DNA of 64,000 nt from Verrucomicrobiota bacterium (lineage in GTDB: Bacteria; Verrucomicrobiota; Verrucomicrobiia; Limisphaerales; UBA11320). Under the pieces are notes generated by a model. The model searched no databases, was not told the origin of the DNA, and saw nothing but the letters and a program-made list of their open reading frames with translations. The first letter of the stretch is position 1. Each line of letters begins with the position of its first letter. Position numbers and translations under genes: made by a program. The stretch is taken from NCBI GenBank assembly GCA_016199985.1, contig JACQFQ010000066.1:1-64000 (forward strand), in the 5' to 3' direction. Shown here in pieces: positions 9,582 to 18,156 of the stretch.

Positions 9582-10436
9582 ATGAAGTCTTTTTCAAGAG
9601 TTGAAGTGGTTCGGTGTCAGCCGTGGCTCGGCACGTTCGTGGAGATTCGCGCGCGAGGCCGCGACGACGCAGACCCATCGGAGCGAATGGCGGCGGCGGT
9701 TGCCGAGGCCTTTGATCGCGTTCGCAGGGTCGACGAGCTGATGAGCGCCTTTCGGCCCGATAGCGACGTGGCCCGCCTCAATCGCGAGGCGCGCTTTCGC
9801 GAGGTGCGTGTTCATCCATGGACATTCGAAGTCCTCAGGCTTTCTCTTGAAATCTCCCGGCGGTCCGCCGGCGCCTTCGACGTGACCGCCTCCTCCGCGC
9901 GCCTCGGCCAACGGAGCGGCTCGTTTCGCTCCCTCAGGTTGCTGACGGGGAATCGCGCGCGGTTCATGGCGGGCGTTCAAGTGGACCTCGGCGGCGTCGC
10001 GAAAGGGTTCGCTGTGGATCTTGCGGTGGAGGCGCTTCTCGGCGCCGGGGCGGAGTCGGGGTCGGTGAACGCCGGCGGCGACTTGCGTGTGTTCGGCGAC
10101 GCCGTGGTTCCTGTGGCCGTGCGCCACCCCGCGGATCCCTCGCGCATCGTTCGGGTCCTTCCGCTCCGCAACGCGGCGATCGCGACATCGGCCGTCTACG
10201 CCGATCCCCACGCCGCGCCGAGACTCGCGAGCCGGCAAGGCATCAGGCATCGCGGGGAAGCGGCGCTGTCCCGGGGCCGGAGCATCTCGGTCGTCGCTCC
10301 TCGCTGCGCCGTCGCCGACGCGCTCACCAAGGCTATCGCCATCCTTCCCGAGTCGCGAGCGCTCTCCCTTCTCGAGCGGTACAGCGCAAACGCGCTGGAC
10401 CTCTCCGTCGCCTTGCCTTGTGAGAGCGCGGCATGA
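9582..10436 (+). CDS. apbE: FAD:protein FMN transferase (ApbE family)
   Basis: ApbE enzymes use FAD to attach FMN covalently to a Thr or Ser of target redox proteins. The 284-residue product shows the family blocks: LGTFVEIRARG near the N terminus, VDELMSAFRPDSDVARLNRE, AFDVTASS, QVDLGGVAKGFAVDLAVEAL, SVNAGGDLRVFG, AIATSAVYAD and the metal-site block VADALTKAIAILP. The frame is open further upstream (GTG 9348), but ATG 9582 places the first conserved block at the usual distance. The stop overlaps the next gene by 4 bases (ATGA), so translation is probably coupled. No FMN-binding target protein is encoded nearby. The segment between AFDVTASS and QVDLGG lacks the usual PL-x-x-LWGF-like stretch, so it is a compact variant. 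Confidence 0.9.
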   Translation: MKSFSRVEVVRCQPWLGTFVEIRARGRDDADPSERMAAAVAEAFDRVRRVDELMSAFRPDSDVARLNREARFREVRVHPWTFEVLRLSLEISRRSAGAFDVTASSARLGQRSGSFRSLRLLTGNRARFMAGVQVDLGGVAKGFAVDLAVEALLGAGAESGSVNAGGDLRVFGDAVVPVAVRHPADPSRIVRVLPLRNAAIATSAVYADPHAAPRLASRQGIRHRGEAALSRGRSISVVAPRCAVADALTKAIAILPESRALSLLERYSANALDLSVALPCESAA

Positions 10437-10882
10437 ATTCCTCTCGTTTCAAGATCCGGTCGCCTTATCGTCTCCCGCTGTATGTCACTCTCGGCCTGCT
10501 ATGGGCCACAGGCGCGGTTTGGTGGGGGATCGCGCTGAGTTCTTCCGGGGAGGCGGCGCCGAATGCGACGTTGTCGCATGAGATTCAGCGATGGATGTTG
10601 AGGTCCCATGGCGCGGGGGCGATGGCGGCGCTTCTCGCGCTGGGGGCGATCATTCCCATTCACATCGTGAGAGCCTGGAAGGCCGGGAAGAATCGCGGAT
10701 CGGGCCTCATCATCGCGGCGGCTTTGGGGCTTCTCATCGCGACCGGATACGGGCTCTATTATCATCCCTCCGTCGAAGGCCGCGGCGCGATGGAGTGGGC
10801 CCACGAGGCGCTTGGGCTGCCCTTGCCCCTGATCCTTCTCGCGCACATCTGGCGCGGCCGGCGCCTGATGCGCGATGGATGA
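10433..10882 (+). CDS. Small four-helix membrane protein, possible haem-binding electron carrier (DUF4405-like)
   Basis: This 149-residue protein has four predicted membrane helices: about residues 15-36 (YVTLGLLWATGAVWWGIAL), 60-80 (AMAALLALGAIIPIHIV), 90-108 (GLIIAAALGLLIATGYGLYY) and 122-140 (ALGLPLPLILLAHIW). Histidines lie at or near helix ends (SHEIQ, SHGAG, PIHIV, YYHPS, AHEALG, LAHIW), as in small b-type cytochromes and DUF4405 proteins. It starts inside the last codons of apbE (ATGA overlap), which points to a shared operon. A role in passing electrons to or from a flavinylated partner is inference. A plain structural membrane protein cannot be excluded. Confidence 0.65.
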   Translation: MNSSRFKIRSPYRLPLYVTLGLLWATGAVWWGIALSSSGEAAPNATLSHEIQRWMLRSHGAGAMAALLALGAIIPIHIVRAWKAGKNRGSGLIIAAALGLLIATGYGLYYHPSVEGRGAMEWAHEALGLPLPLILLAHIWRGRRLMRDG

Positions 10883-10929
10883 TGGGTGGCGCGCTTGTGA
10901 TTTGGCGGGACTACGCTTAGCTTTTGCGG

Positions 10930-13900
10930 GTGAACGTTGTTTGTCGCTTTGTGCTCCCGACGTGGCTTCTGGCGTCGATTGTCCTGCTTTGGGACAGCGG
11001 CTCTGTTTCCGCCCAGGAAAAATCGATCCGCCTCCGCAACGAAACCCTCCTCACGCCCCCTCCCGCCGCGGGCCGTCAACTGGCCTTGCAGCAGGCGGAG
11101 GATTCTGTCTCCGGACTTTACCTGATCCAGTTCGACGGCCGGCTCGAGCCCGGCTGGCCTCCCATGCTGGAGAACCTCGGCGCTCGTTTGCTGCTCTACG
11201 TTCCGGACGACGCTTTCATCGCGCGACTGGATCGCGCGGGGCTTTCGCGTTTGCGGGCGCTGCCTTTCGTGCGTTGGGTGGGCGAATACAAGGTGGAGTA
11301 CAAAGCGCATGCCCAGGTGCGGTCCTGGTGGAAGCAGCCGGCGTCGGGCGACACGCGTCGGCTCAACCTGCTTCTCTCCCCGCAGGCCACGCCGGTGGAG
11401 CGGGCGATCGTTGCCCGTCTCTTCCAGGCGCTCGACCACCAGGGCTCGACCCGTTTCGCCGGATGGGCTCAGGGGATGGTGCACAGGCGATCATTGCTGG
11501 CCTTGTTGCGCTCGCCCGCTGTGTTGTGGGTCGAGCTTGCGCCGCGTCCGAGGCTTGTGGATGAGGTGGCCGCGCAGATCGTCGCCGGCGCCGGGACGCC
11601 GAATCGACTCTACACGCAGGATCTGGGCTTCGATGGCGCGGGCGTCATCGTCGCGGTCGCGGACAGCGGGCTCGATACCGGCAACATCGCGCAGATGCAC
11701 CCCGACATCGCGGGGCGCGTCGCGTCGCTGTTCTTTTATGGCGCCTTGACGGACGCCTCCGACGGACACAGCCACGGAACGCATGTGACGGGGATCATCG
11801 CGGGCAACGGGGCCACCGGAGAGAAGGACGAGAGCGGCTTTCTGTACGGTCTGGGCGTCGCGCCCGGCGCGCGGGTGGTGGCTCAGCGCATCTTCGATCC
11901 CGCTGGCGGATACGAAGCGCCGCCGAGCTACGAGAAGCTCACCCGCGACGCGGTCCAGGCCGGCGCGGATGTGGGCAGCAACAGTTGGGGCGACGACACC
12001 CAGGGGCGCTATGACATCAGCGCGTCCCAGTTCGACGCCTTGGTGCGCGACGCGGACGCCTCCACGCCCGGCGACCAGGCCTACATCCTGGAGTTCTCCG
12101 CGGGCAACGCGGGCCCTGGTTTGCAAACGATCGGGAGTCCCGCGGTGGGCAAAAACGTCATTGCAACCGGCGCTTCCGAGAACAACCGGCTCGATCTCTT
12201 CCTTTACGCCGACGGGACGAACAGCATGGCGGATTTTTCAAGTCGCGGCCCTTGCGAGGACGGCCGGATCAAGCCGGACATCTCGGCGCCGGGCACATGG
12301 ATCTCGTCGATGAAGTCGAGGTTGGCGTCGGATGAGAACGCCTGGGGATCGATCTCCGAGAACTATATTTATCAAGGGGGCACCAGCCAGGCGGGGCCCC
12401 AGGTCTCGGGCGCCGCCGCTGTGTTCGTGCAGTATTACAAGCAGTCGTATGGGAAGAAGCCGTCGCCCGCCCTGACCAAGGCCGCGCTGATCAACTCCGC
12501 CATCGACATGGACGACACCGGGGGAACCGGCCCGATTCCGAACGGCGATGAGGGATGGGGTCGCGTGAGCCTTCCGCGGCTCATCGGGTCGACCTCGCGC
12601 CTTTACGATTTCGTTGATCAGACAACGCCGCTCAGCCTCTCGCAGGTGTATGAACGCCGTGTCATCGTTCTCGACGCGGATGAGGAGCTGAAGATCACGA
12701 TGGTTTACACCGACGCCCCCGGGTTCCCCGGCGCGTTGCCCGCGTTGGTCAACGATCTCGATCTGGAGGTCGTGGGGCCCGACGGGACATTGTACCGGGG
12801 CAACCAGTTCAATCTGGGCGAATCCGTCGCGAACCCGGTTGCTTCCGACCGCGTGAACAACGTCGAGGCCGTTCATCTGGCGTCGCCCAGGGCGGGGGAG
12901 TACGTGATCCGCGTTCGAGCCGTGAACGTCGCGCAGGATTCCCGTCGGGACACGCCGGCGCTCGACCAGGACTTCGCCCTGGTGATTTCCGGATCGATTC
13001 CCGCCCCGGGCGTCGCCGCCGTGCTGCTGGATCGCGGATCCTACACCGCGCCGGCCACGATTCGCGTCACCGTTCTGGATCCCTCCAAGGCCGGCCAGCC
13101 CAGCGTTAATGTCACGATCCAGAGCGGAACGGAGACCTCCGGAGAATCGCTGACGCTCAAGCCGGGCGGCTCCTCCATTGTGTTCACGGGAACCATCGCG
13201 ACGGCGACGGGTCCCGCGGTCGCGGACGGCAAGCTTCAGGTCGCTCATGGCAACGCGATCGAGGCGCGCTATGCGCCGCAGGGCGCCGCGCTGCTCCGCG
13301 CGACGGCGGTGGCGGATCTCGTCGGGCCGGTGATCACGGGGGTGTCCACCGCCGAGAACTTCGGGGCGGTGAAAGCGCGTTGGATCACTGACGAGCCTTC
13401 CACGTCAAAAGTGTTCTATGGCTTGGCCGCTCCCAACCTCACCGCGTTCAGCGATGAGCTGGACACGGTTCAGGAGGTCGATTTGACGGGATTGGCCGCG
13501 GGAAAGACCTACAAGTTCTACGTTATTTCCACGGACGAGGCGGGGAACTCCTCGACGAACGACAACGGAGGCGCTCAGTACAGTTTCGTCGCTCCGCAGA
13601 GCAAGACGGTCTTGCTCGTTGACGCCTACGATCCGGACGACATCCTCGACACCGCCTTCATTCCGCTGAGCAGCTACACCGCCGCGCTGGACGGCGCCAA
13701 GATCTCGTACGACGTGTGGCCGAGATCGTCGCGCCCGCAGATCAAGGCGGCGAACTTGAAGTCGTATCGCGCGGTCATCTGGCGGATCAACGACATGGAT
13801 TTCGCGGCGTCCATCGCCCCCGCCGAGATGAGCGCGCTCACCAGCTTCGTCGCGTCCGGCGGCGGGTTCTTCATGGCTTCCATGGAGGCGTTGAGCCGGT

Positions 13901-16023
13901 TCAGCGATCCGACCTTCCAGTCGCAGCTCGCGCATGTGGCGGCGGTCAACGAGGACACCGGCGCCGGCATTGTCGCGGGCGCGCCGGGCGACCCGGTCGC
14001 CAACGGCATGCGGATTCCGCTGAACTACGCCAACTACCCGGATCTCTCCGACTTCGGCTTTGGAGGTCCTGACTTCTCGGACCAGCTGACGGCCGGCACG
14101 AACGCCGCGCCGATCTTCTACGAGACGGTCGGGAACAACGCGGTCGGCGTTCGTTCGCCGGCGAATCTGGGGAAGGCCGGCGAGGGCCGCACGGTGTTTC
14201 TGGGATTCCCTCTCGACGCCGTGCCGATGACGGGAGCGGGCCAGAACAATCGGGTGGCGCTTTTGCGAAGCGTGATCGCCTACCTCGCGCCGGGGGCCGA
14301 CGGCATTGGCACGCTGGCGCTGAACGGCGGTCGCTACACGCTCCCTTCGCGCGTGCAGGTGGAGGTTGGCGATTCGGACCTGGCGGGGACGCGCACCCTT
14401 GTGGTGAAGGCGTTCAGCGACTCGGACGCGACCGGCATCTCCGTCACGCTGACGGAGACCTCCCAGCCGGGAGTGTTTCGAGGAGCGTTCACCCTCATCA
14501 AGTCATCGGATCCCGCGGCGCCGGGTCGGCTGCGCGCGAGGGATGGCGACGCCATCCGCGTCGAATACGTCGACGCGACGACGGGCAACACGGTCGTTCG
14601 CGCCGCCGCGACGATCGACACGGTCACTCCCGCCATCGCCACAGCCCCTGATGTCGAGACGGACTATGAGGAGGCCACTGTCTCCTGGGACACCTCGGAG
14701 CCGACGGACGGATTGGTGGAGTTCGGCGAGACCATCCGGCTGGGGCGGACAGCCTATGCGAGCGCGCTCGACACTTCGCATTCGCTCACTCTGCAAGCGC
14801 TCGCTCCCGACCGTCTCTATTATTTCCGCGTTGTGAGCCGCGATCAGGCCGGCAACGCCGTCAAGGACGACAATCAAGGCCGCTTCTATACCTTCAGCAC
14901 GCTGAAGCCGCTCAGCATTCCCTGGTCGGACGACATGGACTCCGGAGCGACAAACTGGATGGTGCTGAACGGCGATGGGAGCCAGGAAACGTGGACGCTG
15001 GGGGTTCCTCACAATGGGCAGGAGACGGAGGCTCATTCGCCGCCGAACGCCTGGGGAAGCAATCGAAATGGCGGCAACGCGGATCAGATCGAGAACTTCC
15101 TGGTTTCACCTTCAATGAATCTCGCCGGCGGCAACAAGGCGACGCTGCGATTCTGGCACAGCTATGATTTTTCATTCCTCACCGAGGCGGACATCCTGAA
15201 CGGCGGCGAGCTGCTGCTCATCACCAACACCACCACGACCCCCATCACGCTGCTCTCGCTGACCGACGAGCAGTCGCGTTGGATCGAGGAGGAGATCGAC
15301 CTGACTCCGTATCTCGGTCACGTCGGCTACCTCGCGTTCCACTATGTGCTGTTCTCCTTCGACAACCCGCCCAGGCCGGGCTGGCTGATCGACGACTTCT
15401 CGATCGAGGTGGAGAACACTCCCGCGGGGGTTCTTGAGGTGACCAACAACATTGCCCAGGCGCGGTTCGTGATCAGCGGACCCAAGACGATTTCCGGGCA
15501 GGGCTGGGATCTCCTGGACGCGAATGTTCCAGCCGGAGCCTACACCATTACATTCGGCGCTGTTCCCTACTACGAAACGCCGCCCCCCCAGAACCTCTCC
15601 ATTGTCGCCGGGCAGAAGGCGACCGTCGCGGGCCTGTACTCGATCGTGGACGCGAACAACAACGGGATCGCGGATTCGTGGGAGCAGCAATACTTCGGCG
15701 GCGTGGCGGCGTCGCATCCGGGCGACCTGGATTCGGACAACGACGGGATGACGGACCTGCAGGAGTTCCTCGCGGGAACCAATCCGACCCAAGCCGAATC
15801 GAAGCTCAGGGTTCTTCCGCCGGTGGTGTTCCCGACTGGAAGTGTTCAGGTGAGTTGGCCGTCCACATTCGGCCGGGCCTATCGGCTGGTGGGATCGGAC
15901 GATTTGTCGAACTGGTCGCCCGTGACGGATTGGGTCTTCTCGAGCGGCCTCGCCACGAGCGTCACGCTGGGCCCCGAAACGCTCGTTCAAAAGTTGTTCC
16001 TGCGGCTCGAAACAAGGGAATGA
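10930..16023 (+). CDS. Secreted subtilisin-like serine protease (S8) with FN3-like and C-terminal modules
   Basis: An N-terminal signal peptide (FVLPTWLLASIVLLWDSGSVSAQ) precedes a propeptide-like region. The S8 protease domain covers about residues 220-560. The catalytic triad is visible: Asp in VAVADSGLDTG (about 245), His in HSHGTHVTG (about 282) and Ser in GGTSQAGPQVSGAAA (about 486). The oxyanion Asn is in EFSAGNAGPG. The Ser motif has GTSQAGPQV in place of the common GTSMATPHV. A beta-rich domain, two FN3-like domains with conserved YKFYVISTDEAGN and YYFRVVSRDQAGN strands, and a jelly-roll segment follow. The end carries calcium-type repeats (DLDSDNDGMTDLQEFLAGTNP) and a terminal beta-module also found in other secreted proteins here. 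GTG 10930 was chosen; TTG 10924 in the same frame is an alternative. It probably degrades extracellular protein. Confidence 0.9.
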   Translation: MNVVCRFVLPTWLLASIVLLWDSGSVSAQEKSIRLRNETLLTPPPAAGRQLALQQAEDSVSGLYLIQFDGRLEPGWPPMLENLGARLLLYVPDDAFIARLDRAGLSRLRALPFVRWVGEYKVEYKAHAQVRSWWKQPASGDTRRLNLLLSPQATPVERAIVARLFQALDHQGSTRFAGWAQGMVHRRSLLALLRSPAVLWVELAPRPRLVDEVAAQIVAGAGTPNRLYTQDLGFDGAGVIVAVADSGLDTGNIAQMHPDIAGRVASLFFYGALTDASDGHSHGTHVTGIIAGNGATGEKDESGFLYGLGVAPGARVVAQRIFDPAGGYEAPPSYEKLTRDAVQAGADVGSNSWGDDTQGRYDISASQFDALVRDADASTPGDQAYILEFSAGNAGPGLQTIGSPAVGKNVIATGASENNRLDLFLYADGTNSMADFSSRGPCEDGRIKPDISAPGTWISSMKSRLASDENAWGSISENYIYQGGTSQAGPQVSGAAAVFVQYYKQSYGKKPSPALTKAALINSAIDMDDTGGTGPIPNGDEGWGRVSLPRLIGSTSRLYDFVDQTTPLSLSQVYERRVIVLDADEELKITMVYTDAPGFPGALPALVNDLDLEVVGPDGTLYRGNQFNLGESVANPVASDRVNNVEAVHLASPRAGEYVIRVRAVNVAQDSRRDTPALDQDFALVISGSIPAPGVAAVLLDRGSYTAPATIRVTVLDPSKAGQPSVNVTIQSGTETSGESLTLKPGGSSIVFTGTIATATGPAVADGKLQVAHGNAIEARYAPQGAALLRATAVADLVGPVITGVSTAENFGAVKARWITDEPSTSKVFYGLAAPNLTAFSDELDTVQEVDLTGLAAGKTYKFYVISTDEAGNSSTNDNGGAQYSFVAPQSKTVLLVDAYDPDDILDTAFIPLSSYTAALDGAKISYDVWPRSSRPQIKAANLKSYRAVIWRINDMDFAASIAPAEMSALTSFVASGGGFFMASMEALSRFSDPTFQSQLAHVAAVNEDTGAGIVAGAPGDPVANGMRIPLNYANYPDLSDFGFGGPDFSDQLTAGTNAAPIFYETVGNNAVGVRSPANLGKAGEGRTVFLGFPLDAVPMTGAGQNNRVALLRSVIAYLAPGADGIGTLALNGGRYTLPSRVQVEVGDSDLAGTRTLVVKAFSDSDATGISVTLTETSQPGVFRGAFTLIKSSDPAAPGRLRARDGDAIRVEYVDATTGNTVVRAAATIDTVTPAIATAPDVETDYEEATVSWDTSEPTDGLVEFGETIRLGRTAYASALDTSHSLTLQALAPDRLYYFRVVSRDQAGNAVKDDNQGRFYTFSTLKPLSIPWSDDMDSGATNWMVLNGDGSQETWTLGVPHNGQETEAHSPPNAWGSNRNGGNADQIENFLVSPSMNLAGGNKATLRFWHSYDFSFLTEADILNGGELLLITNTTTTPITLLSLTDEQSRWIEEEIDLTPYLGHVGYLAFHYVLFSFDNPPRPGWLIDDFSIEVENTPAGVLEVTNNIAQARFVISGPKTISGQGWDLLDANVPAGAYTITFGAVPYYETPPPQNLSIVAGQKATVAGLYSIVDANNNGIADSWEQQYFGGVAASHPGDLDSDNDGMTDLQEFLAGTNPTQAESKLRVLPPVVFPTGSVQVSWPSTFGRAYRLVGSDDLSNWSPVTDWVFSSGLATSVTLGPETLVQKLFLRLETRE

Positions 16024-16038
16024 TGGGGCGGGTGTTCA

Positions 16039-16053
16039 AGGTCGCTTCGACCT
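16039..16053. terminator. Hairpin between convergent genes
   Basis: Stem AGGTCG (16039-16044), loop CTT and CGACCT (16048-16053) form a 6-bp hairpin. It lies in the 68-base gap between the protease gene and the converging GreB-like gene. The following bases (GTCTTTCG) are only mildly T-rich, so it could be a weak terminator or part of the adjacent repeat. Confidence 0.35.
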
Positions 16054-16091
16054 GTCTTTCGTCCTTCGCGTCCGTTGCGTCCGTCGCGGTT
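16054..16091. repeat. Intergenic GCGT-rich repeat (TTCGCGTCC/TTGCGTCC type)
   Basis: Iterations of TTCGTCC, TTCGCGTCC, GTTGCGTCC and GTCGCGG lie head to tail, filling the gap up to the stop codon of the GreB-like gene. The same word style (TTCGCGT, TTGCGTA, TTCGCGG) occurs in the inverted repeat at 60086-60200. This suggests one family of dispersed intergenic repeats. Membership is judged by eye. Confidence 0.4.
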
Positions 16092-16598
16092 TCAACTCCC
16101 CGTCCCTGGATTGCTCGGATAGGCGATTTCCAAGATCTCGAGCGACTCTTCGCCGGAGGGGAAGCGGAACCGGACGCGCTGGCCGATGCGCGCGTTGAGC
16201 AGGGCCTTCGCGATGGGAGAGAGCCAGCTCACCCAGCCTCTGTCGATGTCGGTCTCGTCCACCCCCACAATCCAATACTCGCGAACCTCCCCGCCCGGCC
16301 CTCTCACCCGCACCTTGGCGCCGAACTTCACCTGATCCCACGGCGGCGGAGGCGGCGCGACAAGAACAACGGTGCGCAGGATCTCGCTCAGGGCCGTGAC
16401 CTGCGGATCCAGGCTTGGAGCGGGGCGCGTCGCCGCTTTCGGCGGCGCGTCCACGAGCTTCTGCAACTCGGCGCGCAGGCGTCGCAGGCCGCCCTCGGTG
16501 ATGTAGTTCTTGACGCCGGGCGGCAGGGGGCTGGGCTGTCGCGTCCATTCCGGCGACTCGGGCGCGTCATCGGATTCGCGTGTGAAAGCTTTGCTCAT
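16092..16598 (-). CDS. GreA/GreB-family transcription factor with shortened coiled-coil
   Basis: The 168-residue protein starts at ATG 16598 (MSKAFTRESDDAPESPEW). The open frame extends 100 codons further upstream but that part overlaps the start region of the NADH dehydrogenase gene and has no homology-like pattern. Family features are the entry to the N-terminal coiled coil (VKNYITEGGLRRLRAELQKL) and the C-terminal FKBP-like domain (FGAKVRVRGPGGEVREYWIV, SWLSPIAKALLNARIGQRV). In typical GreB about 84 residues lie between YIT and the C-terminal FGA block; here about 62 do. The acidic tip motif (DRSENADY in GreB) that activates RNA cleavage is missing, replaced by a Pro/Ala-rich stretch. It may bind the polymerase channel without stimulating cleavage. 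That is inference. Confidence 0.75.
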   Translation of the reverse strand: MSKAFTRESDDAPESPEWTRQPSPLPPGVKNYITEGGLRRLRAELQKLVDAPPKAATRPAPSLDPQVTALSEILRTVVLVAPPPPPWDQVKFGAKVRVRGPGGEVREYWIVGVDETDIDRGWVSWLSPIAKALLNARIGQRVRFRFPSGEESLEILEIAYPSNPGTGS

Positions 16599-16794
16599 TG
16601 CTGAGAGTTGAGAGTTGAGCATACGGAGCGGAAAGTCGAGATCCCGCGCGCGCTCTTTGCTTCCGTCTGATCCGTTCTCAATCGCGTTCGTTCGCGGTGC
16701 AGCTTGGCAAACGAAGTTCGTGCCCTCCACGCGAGATCGACTCAGAGGCAACGCGAACCTTGACGCTCGGTGGGGAGTGTTGCATGGATCGCGG

Positions 16795-18066
16795 ATGACG
16801 GATGACAAGCGGCCCCAGATAGTGGTTCTCGGCGGCGGTTTCGGCGGGTTGACGTTTTGCCAAGTGTTTTCGGATCCCAGGGCGCGCGTCACGCTCATCG
16901 ACCGACAGAACCATCACCTCTTCCAGCCGCTCCTGTATCAGGTCGCCACGGCCGGACTGTCCGCGCCCGAGATCGCGCAACCGATCCGATCCATCCTCGC
17001 TGATCGCCAACAGGTCGAGGTTCGCATGGACGAGGTCGTGGAGATCCGCCCCGCGACGCGCGAAGTGATCACGCGCCAGCAGACGATCCCCTACGACTAC
17101 CTCGTGATCGCTTTGGGCGGGGTCACCACGTATTTCGGGCATCCGGAGTGGGAGGCGTTCGCGCCAGGGTTGAAAACACTCGAGGACGCGGTTCGAATTC
17201 GTCGCAAGGTTCTGCTCGCGTTCGAGCAGGCCGAGACTGCCACGGATCCAGCCGTCCAGCGCCGGCTGATGACGATGGTGGTGGTGGGGGGCGGGCCTAC
17301 GGGCGTTGAGCTGGCGGGCGCGTTGGTTGAGCTGGCGCGCACTGTCCTCCACTCTGATTTTCGAAACATCGATCCGGGACAGGCGCGGATCATCCTCATT
17401 GAAGCCTCTCCCGTGGTGCTGTCGAACTTCCCGGACGATCTGGCCGCCGACGCCACCGAGACGCTGCGACGGATGGGCGTCGAGGTGCACACTTCGCGCA
17501 AAGTGAAATCGATGAGCGCGGAGGGCGTGGAGCTCGACAACGGGGAGAAGGTAGAATCCGTGAACATCATCTGGGCCGCCGGCGTTGGCGCGAATCCCCT
17601 GATGCGCCAGCTGGGCGTGGAACTCGATCGGGCGGGGCGTGTGAAGGTGAATCCGGATTGCAGCGTTCCGGGGCATCCCGAGGTGTTCGCCATCGGCGAC
17701 AACGCGTCCTTCATTCAGCCCGACGGGCGGCCCGTGCCAGGGGTGTCGCCGGCGGCGATGCAGATGGCCCGGCATGTCGCGAGGATCATCGAGGAGGAAC
17801 TGGGATCTCCGGGGCGCGATCCGCTCTCCCGGCCGGCGTTCCGCTACTGGGACAAGGGCTCGATGGCGACCATTGGCCGATCCGCGGCCGTCGCCTGGAT
17901 CCGCGACATTCACCTCACGGGCTTCCCCGCCTGGGTGGCGTGGTTGGTGGTTCATCTGCTGTTTTTGATCGGTTTTCGCAACAAGCTCGCCGTGCTTGTT
18001 CAGTGGGCCTACTCCTACTTCGCTTACAAGCGCGGCGCTCGGATTATCAGTCAGCCACGCCCCTAA
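16795..18066 (+). CDS. ndh: Type II NADH dehydrogenase (NDH-2)
   Basis: This is a single-subunit FAD enzyme that oxidises NADH and reduces quinone at the membrane without pumping protons. The FAD dinucleotide-binding motif is at the N terminus (VVLGGGFGGLTF) and the NADH motif lies mid-protein (MTMVVVGGGPTGVELAGAL). The second FAD contact is VFAIGDNASF. The C terminus has an amphipathic/hydrophobic membrane anchor (AWLVVHLLFLIGFRNKLAVL). Length is 423 residues, as expected. ATG 16795 (MTDDKRPQ) places the first motif 10 residues in; the frame is open 60 codons further upstream but that part is not conserved-looking. The gene is divergent from the GreB-like gene. It would feed the quinone pool whose end-steps are encoded at 60.2-61.8 kb. 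Confidence 0.93.
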   Translation: MTDDKRPQIVVLGGGFGGLTFCQVFSDPRARVTLIDRQNHHLFQPLLYQVATAGLSAPEIAQPIRSILADRQQVEVRMDEVVEIRPATREVITRQQTIPYDYLVIALGGVTTYFGHPEWEAFAPGLKTLEDAVRIRRKVLLAFEQAETATDPAVQRRLMTMVVVGGGPTGVELAGALVELARTVLHSDFRNIDPGQARIILIEASPVVLSNFPDDLAADATETLRRMGVEVHTSRKVKSMSAEGVELDNGEKVESVNIIWAAGVGANPLMRQLGVELDRAGRVKVNPDCSVPGHPEVFAIGDNASFIQPDGRPVPGVSPAAMQMARHVARIIEEELGSPGRDPLSRPAFRYWDKGSMATIGRSAAVAWIRDIHLTGFPAWVAWLVVHLLFLIGFRNKLAVLVQWAYSYFAYKRGARIISQPRP

Positions 18067-18082
18067 AATCCGGAACTCTCCT

Positions 18083-18111
18083 TGAATCGGTCGCGGTGGC
18101 TGTGTTACGTT
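18083..18111 (+). promoter_or_regulatory. Possible sigma-70 promoter of the giant LTD/CotH gene
   Basis: TTGAAT (18083-18088), a 17-base spacer and TACGTT (18106-18111) form a plausible -35/-10 pair about 45 bases before ATG 18157. The -10 is weak (three of six consensus bases). If real, it rules out the alternative TTG start at 18082, which would overlap the -35 box. Confidence 0.3.
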
Positions 18112-18156
18112 CTCGTGCCAGACCCAAGATCCAACGAAGATTTGTATACCTCTTTT

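Noticed and set aside
17180..17210. A GGTTCGAATTC stretch resembling a tRNA T-loop
   Set aside because: It lies inside the NADH dehydrogenase gene and no anticodon or acceptor stems can be paired around it.
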